Assembly (NCBI GenBank): GCA_933228675.1
Contig: OW121740.1
Span: 158,122,691-158,186,690 of the forward strand
Direction: 5' to 3'
DNA length: 64,000 nucleotides
From: Stomorhina lunata
Taxonomy: Eukaryota; Arthropoda; Insecta; Diptera; Rhiniidae
The stretch's first letter is position 1. Each line of letters opens with the position of its first letter. The notes below the pieces were generated by a model. It saw only the letters and a program-made list of their open reading frames with translations. It made no database searches and was not told the origin of the DNA. The translations under genes were made by a program, and so were the position numbers. Of this stretch, positions 25,173 to 36,440 are shown in pieces.

Positions 25173-25572
25173 GTGAGTTTAATGTTTCTTTCTTCTTGTA
25201 CTTGGTTGGAAAATGATTTTTAGAATTTATTCAGGAGAATTGAGCTAAAAGCCTTTATTCTTTTTTTTTTACTTTTGGATTGGTTTAATTAAAAGGAATG
25301 GTAAATGGATGCCGATGGTGATACATCTGCTCATGGATAATGAATGCAATGTTGCTAATAGAGATTTGTGGGGATATTGAAAATTTTTGATTAAATGGTG
25401 TTGGAAATTTCTGAGGAAACATATTTCAAAGTAATTTTTCCATTAAACTCAGACTTTTAATGAAATTAAAAATTCGTAGAAATGTTAATTTATTGATTGA
25501 ATAATCAAAAAAAGTTATGTTCTAAATTTTAATATCTTTTTTCAATGTTTAAGAACTTAAAGAAGATATAAT
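25173..25572 (+). other. Start of the 7.9 kb intron
   Basis: Begins with donor GTGAGTTT. Unique AT-rich sequence up to the 31/33 bp array. Confidence 0.75.
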
Positions 25573-28387
25573 CCTAGACATTTCTATAGCAAAGTTAACG
25601 ATAGAAACACATTCCAATAAAAGTACACCATAAGAAGACATTTCTATAAAAAAGTTGATAATAGGAACCCACTTCTATATAAAAGTTGACGATATTAAGA
25701 CATTATTATAGAAAAGTATACGATAGAAAGACATTTCTATAGAAAAGTTGACGATAGGAAGACATTTCTATAGAAAAGTTGACGATAGGAAGACATTTCT
25801 ATAGAAAAGTTGACGATAGGAAGACATTTCTATAGAAAAGTTGACGATAGGAAGACATTTCTATAGAAAAGTTGACGATAGGAAGACATTTCTATAGAAA
25901 AGTTGACGATAGGAAGACATTTCTATAGAAAAGTTGACGATAGGAAGACATTTCTATAGAAAAGTTGACGATAGGAAGACATTTCTATAGAAAAGTTGAC
26001 GATAGGAAGACATTTCTATAGAAAAGTTGACGATAGGAAGACATTTCTACAGAAAAGTTGACGATAGGAAGACATTTTTATATAAAAGTTGACGATAGAA
26101 AGACTTTTCTATAGAAAAGTTGACGATAGGAAGACATTTCTGTAGAAAAGTTTACGTCATTAAGATATTTCTATAGAAAAGTTGACGATAGGAAGACATT
26201 TCTATATAGAAAAGTTGACGACAGGAAGACATTTCTATATAGAAAAGTTGACGATAGGAAGACATTTCTGTATAGAAAAGTTGACGATAGGAAGACATTT
26301 CTATATAGAAAAGTTGACGATAGGAAGACATTTCTATATAGAAAAGTTGACGATAGGAAGACATTTCTATATAGAAAAGTTGACGATAGGAAGACATTTC
26401 TATATAGAAAAGTTGACGATAGGAAGACATTTCTATATAGAAAAGTTGACGATAGGAAGACATTTCTAAATAGAAAAGTTGACGATAGGAAGACATTTCT
26501 ATATAGAAAAGTTGACGATAGGAAGACATTTCTATATAGAAAAGTTGACGATAGGAAGACATTTCTATATAGAAAAGTTGACGTTAGGAAGACATTTCTA
26601 TATAGAAAAGTTGGCGTTAGGAAGACATTTCTATATAGAAAAGTTGACGTTAGGAAGACATTTCTATATAGAAAAGTTGACGTTAGGAAGACATTTCTAT
26701 ATAGAAAAGTTGACGTTAGGAAGACATTTCTATATAGAAAAGTTGACGTTAGGAAGACATTTCTATATAGAAAAGTTGACGTTAGGAAGACATTTCTATG
26801 TAGAAAAGTTGACGTTAGGAAGACATTTCTATATAGAAAATTTGACGTTAGGAAGACATTTCTATATAGAAAAGTTGACGTTAGGAAGACATTTCTATAT
26901 AGAAAAGTTGACGTTAGGAAGACATTTCTATATAGAAAAGTTGACGTTAGGAAGACATTTCTATATAGAAAAGTTGACGTTAGGAAGACATTTCTATATA
27001 GAAAAGTTGACGTTAGGAAGACATTTCTATATAGAAAAGTTGACGTTAGGAAGACATTTCTATATAGAAAAGTTGACGTTAGGAAGACATTTCTATATAG
27101 AAAAGTTGACGTTAGGAAGACATTTCTATATAGAAAAGTTGACGTTAGGAAGACATTTCTATATAGAAAAGTTGACGTTAGGAAGACATTTCTATATAGA
27201 AAAGTTAACGTTAGGAAGACATTTCTATATAGAAAAGTTGACGTTAGGAAGACATTTCTATATAGAAAAGTTGACGTTAGGAAGACATTTCTATATAGAA
27301 AAGTTGACGTTAGGAAGACATTTCTATATAGAAAAGTTGACGTTAGGAAGACATTTCTATATAGAAAAGTTGACGTTAGGAAGACATTTCTATATAGAAA
27401 AGTTGACGTTAGGAAGACATTTCTATATAGAAAAGTTGACGTTAGGAAGACATTTCTATATAGAAAAGTTGACGTTAGGAAGACATTTCTATATAGAAAA
27501 GTTGACGTTAGGAAGACATTTCTATATAGAAAAGTTGACGTTAGGAAGACATTTCTATATAGAAAAGTTGACGTTAGGGAGACATTTCTATATAGAAAAG
27601 TTAACGTTAGGAAGACATTTCTATATAGAAAAGTTGACGTTAGGAAGACATTTCTATATAGAAAAGTTGACGTTAGGAAGACATTTCTATATAGAAAAGT
27701 TGACGTTAGGAAGACATTTCTATATAGAAAAGTTGACGTTAGGAAGACATTTCTATATAGAAAATTTGACGATAGGAATGAATGTCTACAGAAAAGTTGA
27801 CATTAGGAATAGATTTCTATAGAAAAGTTGACATTAGGAATAGATTTCTATAGAAAAGTTGACGTTGGGAAGATATTTCTATAGAAAAGTTGGCGTTTGG
27901 CAGAAATTTCTATAGAAAAGTTGACGTTAGGAAGACATTTCTATAGAAAAGTTGACGTTAGGAAGACATTTCTATAGAAAAGTTGACGTTAGTAAGACAT
28001 TTCTATAGAAAAAATGACGTTAAGAAGACATTTCTATGGAAAAGTTGACGTTAGGAAGACATTTCTATAGAAAAGTTGACGTTAGGAAGACATTTCTATA
28101 GAAAAGTTGACGTTAGGAAGACATTTCTATAGAAAAGTTGACGTTAGAAAGACATTTCTATAGAAAAGTTGACGTTAGGAAGACATTTCTATAGAAAAGT
28201 TGACGTTAGGAAGACATTTCTATAGAAAAGTTGACGTTAGGAAGACATTTCTATAGAAAAGTTGACGTTAGGAAGACATTTCTATAGAAAAGTTGACGTT
28301 AGGAAGACATTTCTATAGAAAAGTTGACGTTAGGAAGACATTTCTATAGAAAAGTTGACGTTAGGAAGACATTTCTATAGAAAAGTT
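25573..28387. repeat. 31/33 bp minisatellite array (GACATTTCTATAGAAAAGTTGACG) in four blocks
   Basis: About 80 head-to-tail units. Decayed units (25573-25720) lead into four homogeneous blocks: 31 bp units with GACGATAGG (about 25720-26175), 33 bp units with CTATATAG and GACGATAGG (26176-26575), 33 bp units with GACGTTAGG (26576-27770), and 31 bp units with GACGTTAGG (about 27780-28387). In the 33 bp blocks the period is a multiple of three, so both strands stay open. The plus strand reads a repeated 11-residue LTLGRHFYIEK for 447 codons (26479-27822), and the minus strand a repeated EMSSYRQLFYI. There is no start context, splice linkage or codon-level constraint that I can see, so I treat these frames as by-products of the period. 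Confidence 0.93.
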
Positions 28388-29995
28388 ATCGCTTTTATTA
28401 CTTAGAATAAAACCTGTTACCAAGAATCTTTTGCAAATGAAAACTGATGCTTAAAATATACTAACTTTATCGCTCTATTTCTTATTGAATACCCAACTAA
28501 ATTGTAGAAAATATCTGCAAAATAAAGCATTTAGCAAGCACAACTTGACCCCAATAAAATCAATCATGCTCTGACTTACTCATCATTTACGTTCACAGCC
28601 AATCTACAAATACCTCTTCAAGCCCTTATGACATTTCCAAGGGCATTTTAAATTCGATGTAACTGACTGACGACTGCCTGCATTTATCTAATATTCTCTA
28701 TTACAACTTGTGTTATTTAATCTTGGCCTTAATCCAAATTGTATTCGACAAAAAATCTAATACATTAATTTAAAATACAAGCAAATCAAATAAAAACGAC
28801 ACAATCTAACACTCAGTCGTACATATGAAACATACGGAGAAGAGTCTGAAGAGGAGATTGACGACGACGACGACGACTGACTGCAGTTTCAGTGGTACGT
28901 GCTGTGTGTTGGCGTTGTTATAAGGACATAAGTACGTCAGTTTGGCAACTGGAGTTTTTTTTTTGTTCGCTAAACAATGGTAGCAAACTGAATACGACGT
29001 CTAACTTACAAATCGCAATACACCAAAGAGCCAACAAACAGTCGCTCACTCATTCATCCATCCAACCAAACAACCATCCATCCATCCATCTATTCATCCA
29101 ACCATTCGCATTCATTTGCCGTATTATTGGAATGTTGTATGTGTTTGAAGTCTACAAGTGCTACGAGGACGAGTGGATGATGAAGTGAATGTGTTTAAAT
29201 TGTTACAGGGCTTTCGTTTTTTTTTTATTCCCAACATTTTGGATAGAGGCTAGACATAAATCACGAAATCTTAATTTTCACACGAACATCAACCATAAAC
29301 CATGATACATTCATTCCTATATATTTCTTTACTTTAAAACCTTGTTATTGTTATATTACAGCTGCAGATAAAGCTTTAGCTGGTATTACGACTCCTCCAA
29401 TTTGATGGCCACAAACATTTCAATTACAATACAATTTACAAAAGAAATTCCTTAACAAAACTCTTCAGAGAGCGAGCTGACTAACATTTACTCACTTACA
29501 CTTTGAACCGACCACAACCCAACCCATCATCTCCTTTACCCCTCATCATTGCAATCCTAACAAATTTTTAAGTCCTTTTGTTACACGTAATACCAATACA
29601 ATAGACAATCAAACGCATGGTTGGACGGACAAAGATTCAAATAGGCGGAAAGGATAAGAAGAAGAAGAAGAAGAAGTCGTCTGCCACCACTAAAGGCAGT
29701 CATTGTGTCGGCCAAGCATTTGCAGATGTTGAAAGTAAAGAAGTAAATAAGTATTGGAATTCGTATACGTAATTCTATACTTTGAAAATAAAATTGAATT
29801 GTTGTAGGATATTTTAATGTTTTGTTGTACTTAGGATTTTTGTTAAAGCCACTTTTATTGTTGCTGTTGCGTTTTAATACTTCCTAAAACTCTATTACTA
29901 ATAGCAACAGATTTGAAATAGTCGGAACTCTAGTAGCAACATCAATGTAACAGGGTGGACAAAATATGGGTATTTTGGAAGGTAAACATCTGTGA
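28388..29995 (+). other. Unique intron segment, less AT-rich
   Basis: Unique sequence with short simple repeats: GACGACGACGACGAC near 28860, CATCCATCCATC near 29080, and AAGAAGAAGAAG near 29660. Open frames of about 98 codons (28892-29188) and about 52 codons (from 29616, lysine-rich) show no family resemblance and no obvious splicing to timeout. They are most likely chance. Confidence 0.5.
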
Positions 29996-29997
29996 TT

Positions 29998-30320
29998 ATT
30001 TTTGTCAAAAATTTTTCTATAGAAACTTTTTTATCAAAATTTTTTTATCAAAAATTTTTCTATAGAAAATTTTTTTATCAAAAATTTTTCTATAGAAATT
30101 TTTTTATCAAAAATTTTTCTATATAAAATTTTTTTTATCAAAAATTTTTCTATAAAAATTTTTTTATCAAAATTTTTTCTATAGACTATTTTTTTTATCA
30201 AAAATGTTTCTAGAAAATTTTTTTATCAAAAATGTTTCTAGAAAATTTTTCTATCAAAAATTTTTCTATAGAAAATTTTTTTTATCAAAAGTTTTTCTAT
30301 AAAATTTTTTTTTTTTTTCT
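29998..30320. repeat. Short TATCAAAAATTTTTCTATAG array
   Basis: About eleven irregular units of 26-31 bp of the same type as the array at 23.1-24.0 kb, ending in a T-rich run at about 30305-30318. Confidence 0.8.
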
Positions 30321-30673
30321 ATTCATAATGGCATCAAACGTGCTTTTACAGGAATAAAAAATTTCATTGATATCCAAAACCGTTTCGCAAAATGTTATAT
30401 GTAAAGCCCAGTTAATCAGCCAAAACAACGCCGAAGCCAAATACCTATGACGCTAAGGTAACCCTCTGTATTTAATGGGATCTAAAGGAAATTTGTTGTT
30501 ATGAGATGTTGAAATCAGATCAGACGATCACATTAGACCTGTACCGAAGACAATTGATTCATTTAAGGAGAGCAATCAACAAAAACGACCAGAATACCCG
30601 AGGCCATAGTCTTTAAAAATTACAAAGCTCGAAAAGAACAATCAAAAACTATTTGAAATCAACATTATTAACT

Positions 30674-31312
30674 TATACGAGGTCCGTTAAAAAAATAAGG
30701 ACAATTTCGCTTTTCTCGAAAGAAAATTTATTTATTCATAAATTTCTATTTTGTCCCCTTCAAAGTTGTCCCCCTTTAGATATGGTACACTTGTGCCAGC
30801 ATTTTTTCCAATTCTCGAATCAGTTCTGATATGCACTTTTTGGTATGCTTTTGAGCTTTCTCAACGATTCAGTTTGTATCTTATCATCATCATCATCAGT
30901 TTGTATCTTATATTTTCAAAACGCCTTCTATTCATGGGTCTCTTTAATCTTGGGAACAGGTAAAAGTCGCAGCGGGCCAAAAATGGTGAATACGGTGACT
31001 AAGGCATGATTACGGTGTTGTTTTTGGCTAAAAAATTACACAGTAGGTGGATTGTCGTGATGCAAAAGCAATTAATTTTTTTTCCCTTAATTTCGCACGT
31101 TTTCTATGTATTGCTTCTTGCAATACCATGTGGTAAGAACTCCTGATGCACTACGCCTCGGTAATAAAAAAACAGTCAACAAAACTTTCAGATTTGCTTG
31201 GACTTTGGTGATTTTTTTGGCCTCCTCTCCATTGTGTTGATTAGACTTTGGTTTCGATGTCATAACCATATTCCCATGATACGTCACCAGTTATGAAACT
31301 TTTTTTAAATTA
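30674..31312 (-). pseudogene. Decayed Tc1/mariner-superfamily transposase, C-terminal part
   Basis: On the minus strand, pieces in different frames read like the C-terminal half of a mariner-type transposase: a HDN-type block near 31055, an SPYSPFLARCDFYLFPRLKR stretch near 30940-30990 (the usual SPDLAPCD motif with changes), and NWKKCWHKCT...KGDNFEGDKIEIYE just before the end at about 30735-30810. Stop codons, frame breaks and a local CATCATCATCATC duplication at about 30888 show that it is dead. The left edge, ATACGAGGTCCGTTAAAAAA near 30676, could be a terminal repeat. The right terminus was not identified. Confidence 0.7.
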
Positions 31313-32290
31313 CGGACCAGCACTCAGGAAATGGCCCCTACCTTTGTGATGCATTGTGTTGGAACTAGGAAAATAGGTTATGGGAGGGAGGATTGATAGA
31401 GTAGCGTTTGTAGACATTTGATTTAAATTAACCTGCAACTGGCAGGGAAATCTTCTGCGGGAAGAGAACTTCTCATAGGAACTGTACAGCTAAAGAGCGA
31501 TTTTTCTCTGTCGTATTTTGTTCGGTATACCGGCCAATCGACCACGAAGGCATGAGCTCTAACAGAATGAATAGTATTGCGAAAATAAGTCCGAGTTTCG
31601 GGAACAAGTTCCCTTATTTTGTTAGGCCACTTAAGTAGTAATTATTGAACAGTGTGACACAACCCACATTGCGACGGTGCTCCAGTGAATCAATAGAGTT
31701 GGATATCCCACTGTCACCGATGAGCTCGGATCCCGAGAAGCCCTTTCATTCCCAAAAATGTGTTAGGGATAAATTAGGTGGTCATGTGTTGTGTGAATGT
31801 GTGCGTGAGGGAACCAGTCCCTAGCCTTTTTTGGGGCATTTACTTGTAGTGGCTTATCCACGAGGTCCAGAGACTTTGTCTGGTACCTCGGGAGTCAGAA
31901 GCCCCTGCAACTTTAGTTCCAGGCTGACTATTTATGTGGCCCCTGTTGGGAGCATCGTGATGGCTGTGGTTATACCAAAATCGCGAGTAGATCATAAGCT
32001 CGATGTGGAGTTGCATTGCAACCTGGTGCCGTACCCATAGACCGGAAGAAGGTTAGATAGCTCCGCCCCCACCAAAGGGGAAACGTCCAAAAAGCATGGT
32101 TTCAATTTGATACGGATGTATATCCAGGCGCTGGTGGACGTATTTTTACCACCCGGTGTTGGGAGCACCGCTGAATAGGCCTGTACGGTAGTGTGTCCAC
32201 GTAAAACCTCGACTTTCATGTCACTGATGAACACTTTCGCCCCCTCCATTTCGGTCGGATGTAGGTTGTGTACATACTAAGGAGTTAAGA
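31313..32290. mobile_element. GC-richer repeat-like segment, unclassified
   Basis: This stretch is clearly richer in G and C than the surrounding intron, with phrases such as GAGGTCCAGAGACTTTGTC and CCGTACCCATAGACCGGAAG. Part of it (CGATGTGGAGTTGCATT, then CCATAG, then TAGATAG) recurs near 39559-39625, so it is a dispersed repeat. It resembles non-coding ends of non-LTR retrotransposons in character, but I cannot identify a reverse transcriptase or define ends. Short frames on both strands (31831-32040, 31992-32249) are not recognised. Confidence 0.4.
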
Positions 32291-32337
32291 TGGAGTAAAG
32301 TATCTCTTGCACTTAAATGCTTTTGTAAACACTTGAA

Positions 32338-32619
32338 AGAGGGGAGTTATATGCCCCCAACGAAAGGCGCCTCGGGTTTTTTGAAAACTAAAAGTCACAT
32401 TTTGGACCAGATATAAAAGATTTTTATCTGTACGAAATCTTAACCGTCAAAAAGTTAAAAATTTTTTTTCTAAGTCGAATATGTCATAAACTATAGGAGA
32501 TAAACCATACGTATTGCAATGTTTATGTAGATCTCAGCTAAAAAAATGTGACTTCTGGATCGTTTTTAATTTTCGAAAAACCCGAGGTGCCCTACTTTGA
32601 GGGCATATAGCTCCCCTCC
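32338..32619. mobile_element. Foldback MITE, about 280 bp
   Basis: The left arm, AGGGGAGTTATATGCCC, then CCTCGGGTTTTTTGAAAA, then AAAAGTCACATTTTGGA, is complementary to the right arm: TGTGACTTCTGGA, TTTTCGAAAAACCCGAGG, GAGGGCATATAGCTCCCCT. The arms are about 80 bp each with small mismatches. The target duplication is not clear. Confidence 0.7.
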
Positions 32620-33033
32620 TGATAAGTCTACAGACTCTAAATTCTAAACTTAAGCTCAAATACTCCTTCTCAATAGCCATATGATAATCGTGATAACCAA
32701 GTTTAACGTTTAAAAGTTATTGAATTATTTCCCTAAATTTTATTTTACTTTAAGCGAGCGGTGTTTTGGAGTAGACTGCTCTAAAGAACATGTTCCTTTA
32801 AATTTTTTGATATGCGTTCTTTTGTCCAATTTTAATTATAGATATCGTAAACAATTTTGCAACTCTCCTCATTTCAATTGCCATCTTCCTTTAAGACATT
32901 CCTAAAGGGCAGCCTGTACTTAATAGTTTCCATCATACATACAAAAAATATTCTTATCTTTTAAACACCAAATCCAAAACCAAATAATTTTATTGAATTT
33001 TTTATTTTACTTTCGTTTATTCCCACAACACAG
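32620..33033 (+). other. 3' end of the 7.9 kb intron
   Basis: Unique AT-rich intron ending with TTTATTCCCACAACACAG. The AG at 33032-33033 joins in frame with the preceding phase 0 exon. Confidence 0.75.
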
Positions 33034-33353
33034 ACAGCGGAAAATCTGGCAGATGCCTCATTGCAACGCAGTGTCAGCGAGAAACAACGTGACGAACAGG
33101 AACTATTAGCAGCTAGACGCCGCGAGAAGCAACGTCTAGCCTCAAAACCTGCAGCTGGAAGACATTCACGTTTTGGCGGCACGTTTGTAATACGCAATCT
33201 AAAATCTGTCTCTGATCGGGATATAATCTGCCATCAGCCATTGGAACGTGTTACATCGATTGATTTGGATCGTGAAAAACAGCAACAGAAACGTTCACAT
33301 CGTCATGTTCGCGAAGAAGCTCAGGTGACGCGTCGCAGTGCATTTTCAGTGCG
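33034..33353 (+). CDS. timeout: Timeout, coding exon B
   Basis: Continues directly from exon A in phase 0: 106 full codons beginning TAENLADASLQRSVSEKQRD and ending RRSAFSV, plus two bases of a split arginine codon. The basic, glutamate-rich middle (ARRREKQRLASKP) looks like a charged helical linker. The GRHSRFGGTFVIRNLKSVSD block is a signature of TIMELESS/timeout proteins that the circadian paralogue tim lacks, as I recall the family. DRDIICHQPL and VTRRSAFSVR also match the vertebrate pattern. The acceptor is CACAG, the donor GCG|GTGAGT, phase 2. The 3' neighbour exon completes the codon correctly, which supports both splice sites. Confidence 0.93.
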
Positions 33354-34344
33354 GTGAGTATTTAATTGAAAAACTAAGAAAAAGCAAAGGAATTTTTAAC
33401 AAAGCAAACAAACGTTTGAACTTGTACGTATAAGAAAAAGACTTGTCAAGTGAAATAATTTAAAAATTTAAATTGTGTATGTATTTAATTTTATAATTCA
33501 TGCATTTCTGTTCCATAGGAAAATCATTTAAATATGTATATTTTGCATTTCCTGTTTATTATAAAATATGTTTGTGTTAACGGATATTTGTGTGTGTGTG
33601 TGTTTGTTTGCCTATGACTTCTCATGCTCACATTTGTGCCTGTAGTTGTTATTGACTTTCATTTCCTGGCAAATTTATGCAAGTGTTTGTATTTATGTAT
33701 TTTTGTGTGTGCGGAGAATACATTTAAGATAAACTTGTTAAGTCACATACACATGTCACTCACTCATACGTTCATTCATTCTATTGCATTTTGAAAAGAC
33801 AATTGAAATTTTGTAAATGATTGACTTGTGGTTTACACCTGACGCCATGTTATTGCATTTGTTCTTGAAGTTAAAGTTGTTGTTGCTGCTGTTGCAATTA
33901 CAACAGTTGTTGCCACAATCTGATAGATGTGTAAGACATCTCTGAATGTTTTTGTGGTTCTCCGGCTGTATTTGTGTGTGTGTATGTGTGTTTGTGCATT
34001 ATAGTTTTGTTAACTAATTTAAACTGTATATGACCCTTAAAACAAAAACAAGACTTTTGCAAATTAAGGATGACAAATTTTGTATTTCATTGGAGGCATT
34101 TTTAAAATTAATTTTAGTCTAGAATTTCTTGGAAGAGATGAATCTATACTTATGAACGTACGTTTGATCAGGAATATTTATGATGAATGAAAATTTATGT
34201 ATGTTGCATTTATGCACACGATAATTTGCTTATAAAATTAAAACTAAATAGATTATGTATATTTTGGAGAATGACTTTGGGTTGTTTTGAGAACAATACT
34301 GTATACTATTACAGAATATAACTAATTTTTAAAAGTTACTTGAA
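33354..34344 (+). other. Start of the 13.0 kb intron
   Basis: Begins GTGAGTATTT. Unique sequence with short TG tracts (near 33590-33604 and 33973-33992) and a GTTGTTGTTGCTGCTG stretch near 33876-33891. Nothing else was recognised. Confidence 0.7.
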
Positions 34345-36440
34345 CAATATTTCTATCGAAAATCTTTCTATAGAAAAATATTTCTATTGAAAATTTTTCT
34401 ATAGAAAAATATTTCTATTGAAAATTTTTCTATAGAAAAATATTTCTATTGAAAATTTTTCTATCGAAAATTTTTCTGTATAGAAAAATATTTCTATCGA
34501 AAATTTTTCTGTATAGAAAAATATTTCTATCGAAAATTTTTCTGTATAGAAAAATATTTCTATCGAAAATTTTTCTATATAGAAAAATATTTCTATCGAA
34601 AATTTTTCTATAGAAAAATATTTCTATCGAAAATTTTTCTATAGAAAAATATTTCTATCGAAAATTTTTCTATAGAAAAATATTTCTATCGAAAATTTTT
34701 CTATAGAAAAATATTTCTATCGAAAATTTTTCTATAGAAAAATATTTCTATCGAAAATTTTTCTATAGAAAAATATTTCTATCGAAAATTTTTCTATAGA
34801 AAAATATTTCTATCGAAAATTTTTCTATAGAAAACTATTTCTATTGAAAATTTTTCTATATAGAAAACTATTTCTATTGAAAATTTTTCTATATAGAAAA
34901 CTATTTCTATTGAAAATTTTTCTATATAGAAAAATATTTCTATCGAAAATTTTTCTGTAGAAAAATATTTCTATCGAAAATTTTTCTATAGAAAAATATT
35001 TCTATCGAAAATTTTTCTATAGAAAAATATTTCTATTGACAATTTTTCTATAGAAAAATATTTCTATCGAAAATTTTTCTATAGAAAAATATTTCTATCG
35101 AAAATTTTTCTGTATAGAAAAATATTTCTATCGAAAATTTTTCTGTATAGAAAAATATTTCTGTATAGAAAAATATTTCTATCGAAAATTTTTCTGTATA
35201 GAAAAATATTTCTATCGAAAATTTTTCTGTATAGAAAAATATTTCTATCGAAAATTTTTCTGTATAGAAAAATATTTCTTTTCAAAATTTTTCTATAGAA
35301 AAATATTTTTTTTGAAAATTTTTCTATAGAAAATTATTTCTTTTGAAAATTTGTCTATAGAAAAATATTTCTTTTGAAAAATTTTCTATAGAAAATATTT
35401 CATTTGAAAAATTTTCTATAGAAAAATATTTCTTTTGAATATTTTTGTATAGAAAAATATTTCTTTTGAAAAATTTTCTATAGAAAAATATTTCTTTTAT
35501 TTCTATAGAAAAATATTTGTTTTGAATATTTTTCTATTGAAAAATATTTGTTTTGAAAATTTTTCTATAGAAGAGTATTTCTTTTGAAAATTTTTCTATA
35601 GAAAAATATTTCTTTTGAAAATTTTTCTATAGAAAAATATTTCTTTTGAATATTTTTCAATAGAAAAATATTTCTTTTGAATATTTTTCTATAGAAAAAT
35701 ATTTTTTTTGAAAATTTTTCTATAGAAAAATATTTCTTTTGAAAATTTTTTCTATAGAAAAATATTTCTTTTGAAAATTTTTCTATAGAAAAATATTTCT
35801 TTTGAAAATTTTTAAATAGAAAAATATTTCTTTTGAAAAATTTTCTATAGAAAAGTATTTCTTTTGAAAATTTTTATATAGAAAAATATTTCTTTTGAAT
35901 ATTTTTCTATAGAAAAATATTTCTTTTGAATATTTTTCTATAGAAAAATATTTCTTTTGAATATTTTTCTATACAAAAATTTTTTTTTGAAAATTTTTCT
36001 ATAGAAAAATATTTCTTTTGAATATTTTTCTATAGAAAAATATTTCTTTTGAATATTTTTCTATAGAAAAATATTTTTTTTTTAAATTTTATTCAAAAGA
36101 AATATTTTTCTATGGAAAAATATTTCTTTTGAAAATTTTTCTATCGAAAAATATTTCTTTTGAAAATTTTTCTATAGAAAAATATTTCTTTTGAAAATTT
36201 TTCTATAGAAAAATATTTCTTTTGAAAGTTTTTCTATAGAAAAATATTTCTTTTGAAAATTTTTCTATAGAAAAATATTTCTTTTGATAATTTTGTTATC
36301 GAAAAATATTTCTATCGAAAAATTTTCTATAGAAAAATATTTCTTTTGAAAATTTTTCTATTTTTCTATCATAAATTTTTCTTTAGAAAAATATTTCTAT
36401 AGAAAAATATTTTTAGCGAAAATGTTGCTATCGAAAATTT
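34345..36440. repeat. 31/33 bp minisatellite array (AAATATTTCTATCGAAAATTTTTC)
   Basis: About 65 units. The unit pairs a TATTTCTATCGAAAA half with a TTTTTCTATAGAAAAA half (31 bp). Sub-blocks of 33 bp arise from CTGTATAG or CTATATAG in place of CTATAG (about 34475-34590, 34850-34930, 35100-35275). From about 35275 the first half changes to TTTCTTTTGAAAA and the array becomes more irregular. A local inversion occurs near 36080-36110, where the complement TTCAAAAGAAATATTTTTC appears. A 68-codon minus-strand frame in the 33 bp block is a by-product of the period. Confidence 0.92.

Noticed and set aside
26182..27822. Long open frames encoding an 11-residue repeat, on both strands, as a possible structural or antigen-like protein
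   Set aside because: The openness is explained by a 33 bp period with no stop in the unit. The 31 bp blocks of the same array close immediately, and there is no start or splice context.
28892..29762. Possible nested gene with lysine-rich or threonine-rich short frames
   Set aside because: Frames are short, contain simple-repeat text (ACG and AAG runs), and show no recognised domain or splice link.
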